Numbered from the stretch's first letter, positions 46,312-55,383 are shown. The stretch: 64,000 bases of DNA from Herbaspirillum sp. ASV7 (GCF_016429215.1 NZ_JAELUH010000027.1:1-64000), one strand, 5' to 3'. The notes: a model not told the origin generated them from the sequence alone. Made by a program: numbers and translations.

Positions 46312-47319
46312 ATGTCCAACGCCAGTCCCCTCATGCAAGCCGCCCTGCTCACCCAGTTCGGCGCCCCGCTGTCCGTCGTTGCCGTCGACCTGCCGACATT
46401 GCGCCCCGGCCAGGTGCTGGTGCGGGTGGTGGCCAGTGGCGTCAATCCTCTCGACACCAAGATCCAGGCCGGCAACGCGGCCCATGCTCAGACCAACCTG
46501 CCGGCCATCCTCGGCATCGACCTGGCCGGCGTCGTCCATGCGGTCGCGCCCGGCGAGACCCGCTTTGCGGTCGGCGACGAAGTCTACGGCATGACCGGCG
46601 GCATCGGTGGCGTACCCGGTTCGCTGGCCCAGTTCGCGGCGGTCGACGCCGACCTGCTGGCCCATAAGCCCCAGGCACTGGACATGCGCCAGGCCGCCGC
46701 CCTGCCATTGATCTTCATCACCGCCTGGGAAGGCCTGGTCGAGCGCGCCCGGGTGTATGCCGGCCAGAAGGTGCTGATCCACGGCGGCGCCGGCGGCGTG
46801 GGCCACATTGCCGTGCAGCTTGCCAAGGCGCTGGGCGCGGATGTCTACGCCACCGGCAGCGCCGAGCAGAGGCAGAAGATCGAAAGCCTGGGTGCCGTTG
46901 CCATCGACTACCGCAACCAGTCGGTAGCAGACTACGTGCAGCAGCATACCGGGGGCACCGGCTTCGACATCATCTACGACACCGTGGGCGGCGCCACTCT
47001 GGACGCCTCCTTCGCCGCTGCCCGGCGCTATCACGGCCACGTCGTCAGCTGCCTGGGCTGGGGCGCGCACAAGCTGGCGCCGCTGTCCTTCCGCGGCGCG
47101 ACCTATTCGGGCGTATTCACCCTGCTGCCGCTGCTCACCGGTGAAGACCGCCAACGCCACGGCCAGATCATGCATGAAGCGGCCCGCCTGGCCGATGCAG
47201 GACAGCTGCAGGTGTGGCTGGATTCGCACCACTTCACGCTGGAACAGGTCAACCAGGCCCATGCACTGGTCGCCCAGGGGCAGGCCGAGGGCAAGGTGGT
47301 CATCGATATCGGCTGCTGA
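46312..47319 (+). CDS. Zinc-independent quinone oxidoreductase-like MDR protein
   Basis: The 335-residue medium-chain dehydrogenase/reductase has an N-terminal GroES-like domain (VRVVASGVNPLDTKIQAGNA, ILGIDLAGVV) and an NADPH site VLIHGGAGGVGHIAVQLAKA. The cysteine and histidine ligands of zinc alcohol dehydrogenases are not evident, fitting the quinone oxidoreductase subgroup. ATG 46312 has AGGAG six bases upstream. It is divergent from the LysR gene, a common redox-stress or aldehyde-response arrangement. Confidence 0.88.
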   Translation: MSNASPLMQAALLTQFGAPLSVVAVDLPTLRPGQVLVRVVASGVNPLDTKIQAGNAAHAQTNLPAILGIDLAGVVHAVAPGETRFAVGDEVYGMTGGIGGVPGSLAQFAAVDADLLAHKPQALDMRQAAALPLIFITAWEGLVERARVYAGQKVLIHGGAGGVGHIAVQLAKALGADVYATGSAEQRQKIESLGAVAIDYRNQSVADYVQQHTGGTGFDIIYDTVGGATLDASFAAARRYHGHVVSCLGWGAHKLAPLSFRGATYSGVFTLLPLLTGEDRQRHGQIMHEAARLADAGQLQVWLDSHHFTLEQVNQAHALVAQGQAEGKVVIDIGC

Positions 47320-47441
47320 TGGGCCGTTGATCGGCTGCGGGAGCGGGATCGTGCCGAATCCTGGCAATCGCTTTATGATGGACGCCCACGCTGGCCGCAC
47401 ACATGGCCGGCCCCGCCCCTCAAGAGTGCCAGGAGACCTCC

Positions 47442-48428
47442 ATGAAAATCGCCATCCTCGACGACTACCAGGACGCCGTACGCCACCTCGACTGCTTCAG
47501 CCTGCTCGATGGTCACGACGTCAAGGTATTCACCAACACCGTGCGCGGCCTGGGCCAGCTGAGCGCGCGCCTGTCACCCTTCGATGCGGTGGTGCTGATC
47601 CGCGAGCGCACCGCGCTGACCGCGCCGCTGCTGGAAAAACTGCCCCTGCTCAAGCTGATCTCGCAGACCGGCAAGGTCAGCGGCCATGTCGATGTGGCCG
47701 CTGCCACCGCGCGCGGCGTCGCCATCGTCGAAGGCGTGGGCGATCCGACCGCACCGGCCGAACTGACCTGGGCGCTCATCATGGCCGCCATGCGCCGGGT
47801 GCCGCAGTATTGCAGCGCCCTGCGCGCCGGCGCCTGGCAGCAGGTCTCGCCCACCCCGCATCACAACCTGATCGGCACGGCCCTGAAAGGTCGCACCCTG
47901 GGTATCTGGGGCTATGGCAAGATCGGCCGGCTGGTGGCGGGCTACGGCCGCGCCTTCGGCATGCGGGTGGTGGTCTGGGGTCGCGACGCCAGCCGCGAGC
48001 AGGCACAGAAGGATGGCTACCTGGCCGCCGCCAGCAAGGAAGAATTCTTTTCGCAGGCCGACGTGCTGAGCCTGCACCTGCGCCTGAATGACGCCACCCG
48101 TGGCATCGTCAAGGCCGCCGATCTGGCGCTGATGAAACCCACCGCCTGCTTCGTCAATACCAGCCGTGCCGAACTGGTCGAGACCGATGCCCTGGAGGCC
48201 GCGCTGGCGCAGGGTCGCCCCGGGCTGGCGGCACTGGACGTGTACGAGCGCGAGCCGCTGCCGGCCGACTCGGCCCTGCTGACGATGGATAACGTGGTCG
48301 CTGCCCCGCACCTGGGCTATGTGGAAAAGGATGGCTACGAGCTCTACTTCCGCGCCGCCTTCCAGAACATCGTCGACTATGCCGCCGGCACGCCGAAAAA
48401 TGTCCTCAATCCTGAGGCTCTGGGGTAA
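47442..48428 (+). CDS. D-2-hydroxyacid dehydrogenase family protein
   Basis: The 328-residue NAD-dependent dehydrogenase shows the nucleotide site GIWGYGKIGRLVAGYGRAFG, substrate-side catalytic Arg in NTSRAELVE, Glu in DVYEREPL and His in APHLGY. The SRAELV form (often SRG) departs slightly from the classic motif. AGGAG precedes ATG 47442. The 3' end overlaps the convergent gene by 23 bases. The substrate is unknown; 3-phosphoglycerate or hydroxypyruvate-type reactions are possible. Confidence 0.87.
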   Translation: MKIAILDDYQDAVRHLDCFSLLDGHDVKVFTNTVRGLGQLSARLSPFDAVVLIRERTALTAPLLEKLPLLKLISQTGKVSGHVDVAAATARGVAIVEGVGDPTAPAELTWALIMAAMRRVPQYCSALRAGAWQQVSPTPHHNLIGTALKGRTLGIWGYGKIGRLVAGYGRAFGMRVVVWGRDASREQAQKDGYLAAASKEEFFSQADVLSLHLRLNDATRGIVKAADLALMKPTACFVNTSRAELVETDALEAALAQGRPGLAALDVYEREPLPADSALLTMDNVVAAPHLGYVEKDGYELYFRAAFQNIVDYAAGTPKNVLNPEALG

Positions 48429-49170
48429 TGCGGTAGATGGTGCGCACCGGCGGGTCGTAGGCCAGTTGCGGCATGCGACCGGACGCCTTCCACAGATGCC
48501 GCCATCCCGGCGGCCAGGGTAGCGGCGGGCCGGCATACTCCGGGACATTGCGCCGTACCGGGATCACCGGCAGATGCTCGGGCATCGCACCGTTGTGGTG
48601 CCAGCCCAGGCTGAAGGCATAGTCGGGCAAGAGCGTGGCGCAGACCAGTTCGAACCAGTTGGCGTGCTCCTGGTCCTCGCCCAAGGCCTGCGCCAGACCT
48701 TGCGGATCGAAGCGTGCCAGCAGACGCGCCAGCTCTTGCGGCGAAGCGGCAGGGTCATCGCCCCAGCCCATCACCGGGTTGAAGTTGTAGTCCGCCCCCG
48801 AACCATACCAGCCCTCGCGCCAGGACCGCTCCATCCAGTTGCGCGGACCGCCGAACAGATGCCAGCGCCAGTGCAGCCCGGAAGGCTTGGGCCAGCTATA
48901 CAGGTACAGGCGCTGATAGCCAGCCCGATGCAGCTCCCGCACCATCGCCATCAGGCGCGCATGCGGCATGCGATCAGGCGGCTCGCGCCGGAACAGGATG
49001 GGCGTGCCATCGGCATGCTGGACCTCGTCCGAGGACAGGTTCAGATCCAGGGTCCGGACTTCACTGCCGAAGCGCGCAGAGATCCAACCCGTCAACAGGT
49101 TGACGTGCACGATCACGCCATATCCGCGATGGCGATGAAAGATGACGGTGCCGGGAGCCAATGGTTTCAT
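48406..49170 (-). CDS. Conserved protein of unknown function
   Basis: The 254-residue protein, rich in Trp, Pro and His, has no signal peptide or membrane helix. The N-terminus (GTVIFHRHRGYGVIVHVNLL) resembles an SH3-like or CarD-type beta barrel start, which is only an impression. Other parts (RNWMERSWREGWYGSGADYN, FSLGWHHNGAMPEHLPVI) are unknown to me. A TATAAT box ends nine bases before the start (49180-49185). It overlaps the convergent dehydrogenase gene by 23 bases. Confidence 0.65.
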   Translation of the reverse strand: MKPLAPGTVIFHRHRGYGVIVHVNLLTGWISARFGSEVRTLDLNLSSDEVQHADGTPILFRREPPDRMPHARLMAMVRELHRAGYQRLYLYSWPKPSGLHWRWHLFGGPRNWMERSWREGWYGSGADYNFNPVMGWGDDPAASPQELARLLARFDPQGLAQALGEDQEHANWFELVCATLLPDYAFSLGWHHNGAMPEHLPVIPVRRNVPEYAGPPLPWPPGWRHLWKASGRMPQLAYDPPVRTIYRITPEPQD

Positions 49171-49185
49171 ATGCGTCCCATTATA

Positions 49186-49506
49186 AGCGGGCCGATGAAA
49201 TCGCATTTCCGACCTCTCCGCTCGATGCGCGCGGTCTGACCAGTCATACCGTTCCGACCGGATTGCGTAGAATTTTTCATTAGTCGATAACCCTTCCCAG
49301 TCGCTACAATCCGCGGCGCAGCAAAACAGTATAAAAAATTAGTCCTGCCCGGATCATCCCGGTGACCATCCGCCGCAAACGCTTGCACGTAGTGGCATGC
49401 AACTTGCTGGTCTGCGCAGGCAACAAGAAAAAATAACAAACAACAGATGTCGGAAGCTCCAACATCGAAGGGCGTTGGACTGCGACAAACCAGAGGGATG
49501 TCAACC
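49186..49506. other. Upstream region of the CheW gene
   Basis: About 320 bases without a convincing gene. There are -10-like hexamers TAGAAT (near 49268), TACAAT (near 49302) and TATAAA (near 49330), and an AGAGGG ribosome site at 49492-49497. No clear sigma-28 flagellar promoter was found. Confidence 0.4.
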
Positions 49507-52152
49507 ATGACCATGCGCAATGCCACGGAAACAGAAAGAGATAGAGACCGATCCAGCAAGCCCCATACCGAAACCTTCCTGCCCTACATGCGCGACGTCG
49601 CCAGGTGCGAGCAGTCGCTGCAGGAGCTGAACCTGATGTGGCGCATCATCGAGGCCTCGGCCAAGATGAACTGCCCCGTCGAAGCCAAGAGCATCCTGCC
49701 CACCATGGCCGCGACACGATCCGGCTTCTCCCGCCTGGAACACGAACTGGTCAGCAGCCTGGTCCAGGAAAAGGTGGGCAACGTGCTGGCCGAGATCGGC
49801 ACCAAGGCACGCTACGTGATCGACATCGTGGTGCGCAATCTCTTCGAGCGCACCGCCGATGTGGGCTTCCTGGCCACCGACCGGGAGCTGTGCAACTTCG
49901 TCGCAGGTCTCACCGAATCGGTGGAGGCCACGCGCTACCGCCTGCGCGAGTATCGCAACAAGTACACCGTCTACGACGAGATCATCCTGCTCGATACCGA
50001 GGGCAACGTGCTGGTGCAGATCGACCCGACCACGCCGCTGGAGCATAGTGCGGATCCGCTGATCCGCCAGACGCTGGAGTCCGACACCTATGTCGAGACC
50101 TTCCGCGCCACCGACCTGCGCCCGGCCAAGGATCGCGCGCTGGTGTATTCGCGCCGCATGCACCATCCCCAAACTGGTGCGGTCATCGGTGTGCTCTGCC
50201 TGTGCTTCCACTTCGAAGAGGAGATGGCCGGCATCTTCGCCACCCATGGCGATGCACAGGCACGCAGCAACATGCTGCTGCTCGATGGCGAGAACCGCGT
50301 CATCGCCAGCGCCGATGCGCTGTGGATCGCGCCGGGCAGCGAGGTGCCCGTCAATACCGATGGCCAGCCGCGCCTGATGATGCACAGCGGCCGCCAGTAC
50401 CTGGTGCGCACCTTCGCCTCGGAAGGCTACCAGGGCTATCCCGGCCCGGCCGGCTGGCAGGGACAGGTGATGATCCCGGTGGACGTGGCCTTCAACGACG
50501 GCACCAGCGATGCGCTCGCGCAGCTCTCGCCGGAGGTGGCCGAGGGCCTGCTCTCGCACGCGCACTCCTTCTGCCCGCCCCTGCATGACATCATGACCGC
50601 AGCCAAGACCATCCAGCGCATCGTCTGGAACGGCCAGGTGATGACCGCCGGCCAGCGCGGCGACATGCTCAAGCTCAAGACCATCCTCGACCAGATCAGC
50701 GAGACCGGCAACCGCAGCAACGAGCTGTTCGCCCAATCGATCCACGATCTCTACCAGACCGTGCTGGTGTCGAGCATGCGCGATGCCGAATTCACTACCG
50801 GCCTGATGGTGGACCTGCTGGACCGCAATCTCTATGAGCGCTCCGACGATTGCCGCTGGTGGGCACTCACACCCGAGCTGCGCAGCGTACTGGCGCAGAC
50901 CGAGATCGATAGCGCCGACAGCGCCAAGATCGATGCCATCCTGGCCACCATCAATGGACTCTATACGGTCTATACGCGCCTGTTCGTCTACGATCGCCAC
51001 GGCCGCATCATCGCCAGCACCGGCGAGGCGCGCGAGGACGTGATCGGCAGCCATATCGACCAGGCCACGCTGGAAGCGGTCAGGGCCCTGCGCGGCGCGC
51101 AGCAATACCACGTCAGTCCCTTCCGCCCCAGCGCGCTGTATGGCGGCCGCGACACCTACATCTACCATGCCGCCATCCGTGCGCTGGAACAGGATGCCGT
51201 AGTGGGCGGCATCGGCATCGTCTTCGATGCCGAGCCGGAACTTCGCAACATGCTGCTGGCGGGACTGGCCGGCAAGGAGCGCATGAGTGCCTTCTACGTC
51301 AGCCGCGAGGGCCGCATCCTGGCCAGCACCGACGCCACCCGCCCCGTCGGCACCACGCTGGAGATCGATGGTGCCATGCTGCAGCTGGCCAACGGCGCCA
51401 ACCGCTCCGATGTGACCTTGCACGACGGCCAGTACGCCATCGTCGCCGCCAGCGCCTGCAGCGGCTATCGCGAATTCAAGACCAGCGATGGCTACCAGGA
51501 AGACGTGATCGCGGTGGTGTTCCAGTGCTTCGGCGCGGTCACCGAGGCAGGCAGCGCCAACGGCGGCAGCGCCTTCCAGCTGCAACAGGATGACGCGATC
51601 CGGAGCGATGGCGAAGACCTCGAATACGCCACCTTCTTCTCCGACCACAGCCTCTTTGCCATCGCTGCCTCACACGTCATGGAGGCCATTCCCTATAGCG
51701 AGGTGCTGCCCACTTCCATGGGCAAGCGTGCCGAGCAGATCGGGGTGCTGGGACTGGAACGCGACGACCAGCACAAGGACTTCATCTGGGTCTTCGACCT
51801 GGGCTTCCTGATCCGTGGCAGCCGATCGGCCATCACCAGCAGCAGCCAGGTGATGATCGTGCAGCATGGTGGGCATACCATCGGCCTGCTGGTCGACGAG
51901 CTGCACGCCGTGCCGCAATTCAGCCGGGCGCAGATCATCCATACCCCCTTTGCGATGCAGGGCGAGTCCATGCTGGTCTCGCAGGTGATCAAGGCCAATG
52001 GCGGCAAGCTGCTGATCCAGGCCATCGAGGTGGAACGCCTGTTCGCCTGGGTGGTGGACGGCAGCGTACCGCAGCCGCCGGCGCTGGAACTGGTGACACA
52101 GGCCGCAGACACGCCCCTGGCTGAGCAGAAGGACGCCCTGCTGGCAGCCTGA
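49507..52152 (+). CDS. Tandem double-sensor protein with C-terminal CheW domain
   Basis: The 881-residue protein has no signal peptide and no transmembrane helix. It contains two similar sensory halves (about 85-330 and 410-680). The repeats match at RNLFERTADVGFLATDREL versus RNLYERSDDCRWWALTPEL, YTVYDEIILLDTEGNVL versus YTVYTRLFVYDRHGRII, and LLLDGENRVIASADA versus FYVSREGRILASTDA; each half looks like a double PAS/Cache fold. A CheW-like domain follows (about 705-850; VMEAIPYSEVLPTS, then GLLVDELHAV), which would dock to a CheA kinase. No methyl-accepting domain and no che gene is nearby. Start 49507 is chosen for its AGAGGG spacing. Confidence 0.8.
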   Translation: MTMRNATETERDRDRSSKPHTETFLPYMRDVARCEQSLQELNLMWRIIEASAKMNCPVEAKSILPTMAATRSGFSRLEHELVSSLVQEKVGNVLAEIGTKARYVIDIVVRNLFERTADVGFLATDRELCNFVAGLTESVEATRYRLREYRNKYTVYDEIILLDTEGNVLVQIDPTTPLEHSADPLIRQTLESDTYVETFRATDLRPAKDRALVYSRRMHHPQTGAVIGVLCLCFHFEEEMAGIFATHGDAQARSNMLLLDGENRVIASADALWIAPGSEVPVNTDGQPRLMMHSGRQYLVRTFASEGYQGYPGPAGWQGQVMIPVDVAFNDGTSDALAQLSPEVAEGLLSHAHSFCPPLHDIMTAAKTIQRIVWNGQVMTAGQRGDMLKLKTILDQISETGNRSNELFAQSIHDLYQTVLVSSMRDAEFTTGLMVDLLDRNLYERSDDCRWWALTPELRSVLAQTEIDSADSAKIDAILATINGLYTVYTRLFVYDRHGRIIASTGEAREDVIGSHIDQATLEAVRALRGAQQYHVSPFRPSALYGGRDTYIYHAAIRALEQDAVVGGIGIVFDAEPELRNMLLAGLAGKERMSAFYVSREGRILASTDATRPVGTTLEIDGAMLQLANGANRSDVTLHDGQYAIVAASACSGYREFKTSDGYQEDVIAVVFQCFGAVTEAGSANGGSAFQLQQDDAIRSDGEDLEYATFFSDHSLFAIAASHVMEAIPYSEVLPTSMGKRAEQIGVLGLERDDQHKDFIWVFDLGFLIRGSRSAITSSSQVMIVQHGGHTIGLLVDELHAVPQFSRAQIIHTPFAMQGESMLVSQVIKANGGKLLIQAIEVERLFAWVVDGSVPQPPALELVTQAADTPLAEQKDALLAA

Positions 52153-52180
52153 CCCGGCCCAGATCGGTAACAAGCCGGCA

Positions 52181-52213
52181 TGCCGTCCGTGTAAGATAGC
52201 GGACGGCATTTTT
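52181..52213 (+). terminator. Terminator of the CheW gene
   Basis: TGCCGTCCG (52181-52189) pairs with CGGACGGCA (52200-52208), followed by five Ts. The asparaginase-domain gene starts 23 bases later, so that gene must be read through or use its own promoter. Confidence 0.85.
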
Positions 52214-52235
52214 CACTTCAGGAGACCGAACCACC

Positions 52236-52721
52236 ATGAGCCTGCGCATCATCGCCACCGGCGGCACCTTCGACAAGCACTACAACGAGATCGCAGGCGA
52301 GCTCGGTTTCGGCGCCAGCCACCTGCCGCAAGTGATCGCACGCGCGCGCATCACTTCCGAAGTGGTGCTGGAGGAACTGCGCCTGCTCGACTCGCTGGAG
52401 ATGCAGGACGCCGACCGCCAGCGCATCCTGGCTGCCTGCCAGGCCGCGACCCAGCGCGCCATCGTCATCGTGCACGGTACCGACACCATGCAGCAGACCG
52501 CCCAGGTACTGGGTCAGGCGCTGCACGACAAGACGGTCGTGCTGACCGGCGCCATGATCCCCTACGAGATCGCCAATTCCGACGCCCAGTTCAATTTCGG
52601 TTTCGCCTGCGGCGTAGCGCAGGTGCTGCCAGCCGGTGTCTATGTGGCGATGAATGGCCGCATCTTTGCCTGGAACAAGGTCGCCAAGAATCGCAGCGCG
52701 GGTGTGTTCGAGCCGCTCTGA
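52236..52721 (+). CDS. Short asparaginase-domain protein
   Basis: The 161-residue protein covers only the N-terminal catalytic half of type I/II asparaginases. The first threonine site is IIATGGTFDKHYNE and the second is VHGTDTMQQTA; LTGAMIPYEIANSDAQFNFG follows. Full-length asparaginases exceed 320 residues, so this is either a genuine short family or a truncated copy; the intact frame and clean stop favour the former. A terminator lies just upstream. Activity is unproven. Confidence 0.8.
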   Translation: MSLRIIATGGTFDKHYNEIAGELGFGASHLPQVIARARITSEVVLEELRLLDSLEMQDADRQRILAACQAATQRAIVIVHGTDTMQQTAQVLGQALHDKTVVLTGAMIPYEIANSDAQFNFGFACGVAQVLPAGVYVAMNGRIFAWNKVAKNRSAGVFEPL

Positions 52722-52732
52722 GCGCGCCCGCC

Positions 52733-53638
52733 TCAGTGCGCTGATGACGGCCGGTGAGCCCACTGGCGGCAGAAGTCCAGCAGCTTGCCCAGGCTGGGCG
52801 AGGGTGCGCGATGCCGGCTGACCACCATGTAGAAGTGCCGGCGCAGGGTCGGCAGCGGCGTGGCCAGCTCGACCAGCTTGCGCGACTCGATCATGTCCTG
52901 CACCACCGACCGTGACAGGCAACTGATGCCCAGCCCCTCGGCGGTGGCGCGCTTGATCGCCTCGGAATTGCCGAACTCGAACGAGGACGGCAGGTAATGC
53001 AGATAGGGAATCAGCGCATGCTCGACCGCCTCGCGCGTGCCGGAACCGGCCTCGCGCAGGAGCCAGTCGGCCTCGCGCAGCATCTTCAGGCTGATCTTGC
53101 GTGCTGGCCGCAGGATGGGATGGCGCGGCGCGGCCACCACGATCAGTTCATCGGTCATCCATGGCTCGACCTCGACATCGTCGGCGTGGCAGGGCCCTTC
53201 GATCAATCCCGCATCGACCTCGAAATTGACCACGGCCTCGACGATGTCGGCGGTATTGGCCACCAGCGCCCGTACCCGCGCACCGGCATGGTCCTTGCGA
53301 TAAGCCGCGATCATGGCCGGCAACAGGTAGCTGCCGATGGTGGTGGAGGCGCCAATATGCAGTTCGCTGCCCGCCGACGGATCGGCAAACTGGCGCTCGA
53401 TGGTCTGGGCGGCGTCGAGCATGTGACGTGCCTGGGGTAGCAACTGGCGGCCACTGTCGTTCAACACCAGTCGCTTGCCGACGCGGTCGAACAATTGCAC
53501 GCCCAGCAGATGCTCCAGTTCATTGAGCGCGGCGCTGGCCGCCGATTGCGACAGTGCCACCAGGCTGGCTGCCGCCGTGGTGGAGCCGGACTGCGCCACC
53601 GCCAGGAAGATCTGCAATTGCCTCAATGTGATTTTCAT
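52733..53638 (-). CDS. LysR-family regulator, YeiE-like
   Basis: The 301-residue LysR protein has helix-turn-helix FLAVAQSGSTTAAASLVALS and SQSAASAALNELEHLLG. The effector domain contains the IGASTTIGSYLLPAMIAAY stretch shared with CysB/YeiE-type regulators. It is divergent from a YeiH-like exporter gene. In E. coli the yeiE and yeiH genes are likewise adjacent, so the pair is recognisable by context. A palindrome in the 158-base gap is the likely operator. Confidence 0.85.
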   Translation of the reverse strand: MKITLRQLQIFLAVAQSGSTTAAASLVALSQSAASAALNELEHLLGVQLFDRVGKRLVLNDSGRQLLPQARHMLDAAQTIERQFADPSAGSELHIGASTTIGSYLLPAMIAAYRKDHAGARVRALVANTADIVEAVVNFEVDAGLIEGPCHADDVEVEPWMTDELIVVAAPRHPILRPARKISLKMLREADWLLREAGSGTREAVEHALIPYLHYLPSSFEFGNSEAIKRATAEGLGISCLSRSVVQDMIESRKLVELATPLPTLRRHFYMVVSRHRAPSPSLGKLLDFCRQWAHRPSSAH

Positions 53639-53689
53639 CCTGCCCTGCTCTCCATGGCCATGTTCCCGGAATACGGGACGCCTCCTCAA

Positions 53690-53710
53690 TCTACCTATTT
53701 AACAGGTAGA
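53690..53710. promoter_or_regulatory. LysR-type operator palindrome
   Basis: TCTACCT (53690-53696) and AGGTAGA (53704-53710) are perfect inverted arms with a 7-base spacer in the yeiE/yeiH-like divergent gap. This is the geometry of LysR recognition sites. Confidence 0.6.
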
Positions 53711-53796
53711 TATTAACAAAATAACGCGTTTTTCTTTTAAATCCACCCCGCGTACAGTGCAGGCATCGACAGCCCAACCCTCACGTGGAGAGCATC

Positions 53797-54843
53797 ATGC
53801 GTAGCGCCGCCCAGACTTCCCCCCTGCATCCCGCCCTCGCCGGCCTGGCGCTTTCGGGCGCGGTGGCCTGGGCCGCCATGGGTCTGGGCGACATCGGCTG
53901 GCTGCAGGCGCATGGCTTCTCGGCCCTGACGGTGGCCATCGTGCTGGGCATCGTCATCGGCAACACGGTCTACCCGCGCCTGGGCGCGGTCTGCGGCGAG
54001 GGCGTGCGCTTTTCCAAGCAAACCTTGTTGCGGGCCGGCATCATCCTCTATGGCTTTCGCCTGACCTTCCAGGATATCGCCCATGTCGGCGTGGCCGGTG
54101 TGATCATCGATGCGGCCATGCTGCTGTCCACCTTCGGCCTGGCCTGGCTGGTCGGCACCCGTGTGCTCAAGCTGGATCGCGATGCGGCCTTGCTGATCGG
54201 CGCCGGCAGCTCGATCTGCGGCGCTGCCGCCGTCATGGCCACCGAGCCGGTGCTACGCGCACGCAGCGAGCAGGTCACGGTGGCGGTGTCGACCGTGGTG
54301 ATCTTCGGTTCGCTGGCGATCTTCCTCTATCCGCTGCTCTACACGCTGCAAGCCGAGCCGGTCTGGGGCATGCGCCTGCCTGACTTTGGCGTCTATATCG
54401 GCTCCACCGTGCACGAAGTGGCACAGGTGCTGGCCGCAGCCCGCTCCATCGACCAGCACACCGCCGATGTCGCGGTGATCACCAAGATGGTCCGCGTGAT
54501 GATGCTGGCGCCCTTCCTGCTGATGCTGTCGATGAAGGCCGGTCGCCACGACAGCGGTCATCCGCAGCAAGGCAAGCTGTCGATCCCCTGGTTCGCCTTC
54601 GCTTTCATCGGTGTGGTAGTGCTGAACTCCTTCTTGCCGCTGCCGGCCGCACTCAACCGGGTCGTGCTGCAAGCCGATACCTTCATGCTGGCCATGGCCA
54701 TGGCCGCCCTGGGCCTGAGCACCCACCTCTCGGCGCTGCGCAATGCCGGCATCAAGCCGATGATCCTGGGCGCGGTGCTGTTCGGCTGGCTGGTGGTGGG
54801 TGGCGCGCTGGTCAACGGGGCCTTGGGACGGCTGCTGGCCTGA
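53797..54843 (+). CDS. YeiH family putative sulfate exporter
   Basis: The 348-residue membrane protein has about ten hydrophobic segments. The family marks are LTVAIVLGIVIGNTVYPRLG, LRAGIILYGFRLTFQDI, and the GAGSSICGAAAVMATEPV re-entrant-like stretch. GGAG precedes ATG 53797 by six bases. The name of the family is provisional and transport of sulfate-related compounds is not proven. The divergent LysR gene is its likely regulator. Confidence 0.87.
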   Translation: MRSAAQTSPLHPALAGLALSGAVAWAAMGLGDIGWLQAHGFSALTVAIVLGIVIGNTVYPRLGAVCGEGVRFSKQTLLRAGIILYGFRLTFQDIAHVGVAGVIIDAAMLLSTFGLAWLVGTRVLKLDRDAALLIGAGSSICGAAAVMATEPVLRARSEQVTVAVSTVVIFGSLAIFLYPLLYTLQAEPVWGMRLPDFGVYIGSTVHEVAQVLAAARSIDQHTADVAVITKMVRVMMLAPFLLMLSMKAGRHDSGHPQQGKLSIPWFAFAFIGVVVLNSFLPLPAALNRVVLQADTFMLAMAMAALGLSTHLSALRNAGIKPMILGAVLFGWLVVGGALVNGALGRLLA

Positions 54844-54855
54844 GTCGGCATGAAT

Positions 54856-54887
54856 AAAAAAACGCGGACCAAGGGTCCGCGTTTTTT
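54856..54887. terminator. Bidirectional terminator
   Basis: AACGCGGACC (54861-54870) pairs with GGTCCGCGTT (54874-54883). It is flanked by A- and T-runs, giving mirror-image termination for the YeiH-like gene and the convergent SRPBCC gene. Confidence 0.92.
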
Positions 54888-54912
54888 CATGCCGCTGCAT
54901 CTTGCGCAGTGT

Positions 54913-55383
54913 TCAATGCAAGGCCCCGCGCTGGGTCATCTCGCGGATGATGCGGATGGTATCGATGTCGGCTTCCTGGTAGGCCGAGCGGCGGAAATTG
55001 TCATAGAAGGCTTCACTGCCGTCGATGTCCTCGGGCTTGCCATCGTCGTACTCGAAGCGCACGAACAGCACATCGGTCTGCGGCTCCTCGATGGTCATGC
55101 TCATGCGCGAGGCCGGGATCTCACCCTGCGCCGGCACCTCGTAGATGACCTGGATCTGCGGCAGGTAGATCACCTTGTCCTGGATCACCAGGTCGCCATA
55201 GCGCAGGGAACGCTGCACGCTGTCCATGCTCTTCTCGGAGAGCTGGCAATCGTCCAGGTGGGGCATGAACAGGCGCGGCGACTCGGCGCGCAGCACCAGG
55301 CCGCGCCACAGCTGTTCGCGGGTCAGGGAATCGATCAGCGGATTGAGCGGATCGTTGATCTGGATGAGATGGTTGAATTTCAT
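54913..55383 (-). CDS. SRPBCC/AtaL-like (DUF1857) protein
   Basis: The 156-residue protein begins MKFNHLIQINDPLNPLIDSL, the pattern of the DUF1857/AtaL group of START-like ligand-binding folds. REQLWRGLVLRAESPRLFMP and the C-terminal helix FYDNFRRSAYQEADIDTIRI support it. Ligand unknown. ATG 55383 is chosen; longer in-frame extensions reach into the helicase gene. It is divergent from the helicase gene with 144 bases between starts. Confidence 0.8.
   Translation of the reverse strand: MKFNHLIQINDPLNPLIDSLTREQLWRGLVLRAESPRLFMPHLDDCQLSEKSMDSVQRSLRYGDLVIQDKVIYLPQIQVIYEVPAQGEIPASRMSMTIEEPQTDVLFVRFEYDDGKPEDIDGSEAFYDNFRRSAYQEADIDTIRIIREMTQRGALH

Noticed and set aside
49250-49300. A sigma-28 flagellar promoter before the CheW gene
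   Set aside because: TAGAATTT and GTCGATAA are present but only 7 bases apart, whereas the family spacing is about 11.
49501-51648. A 715-codon minus-strand frame opposite the CheW gene
   Set aside because: It is a shadow of GC-rich third positions; composition is His/Gly/Ala-rich with no family motif.
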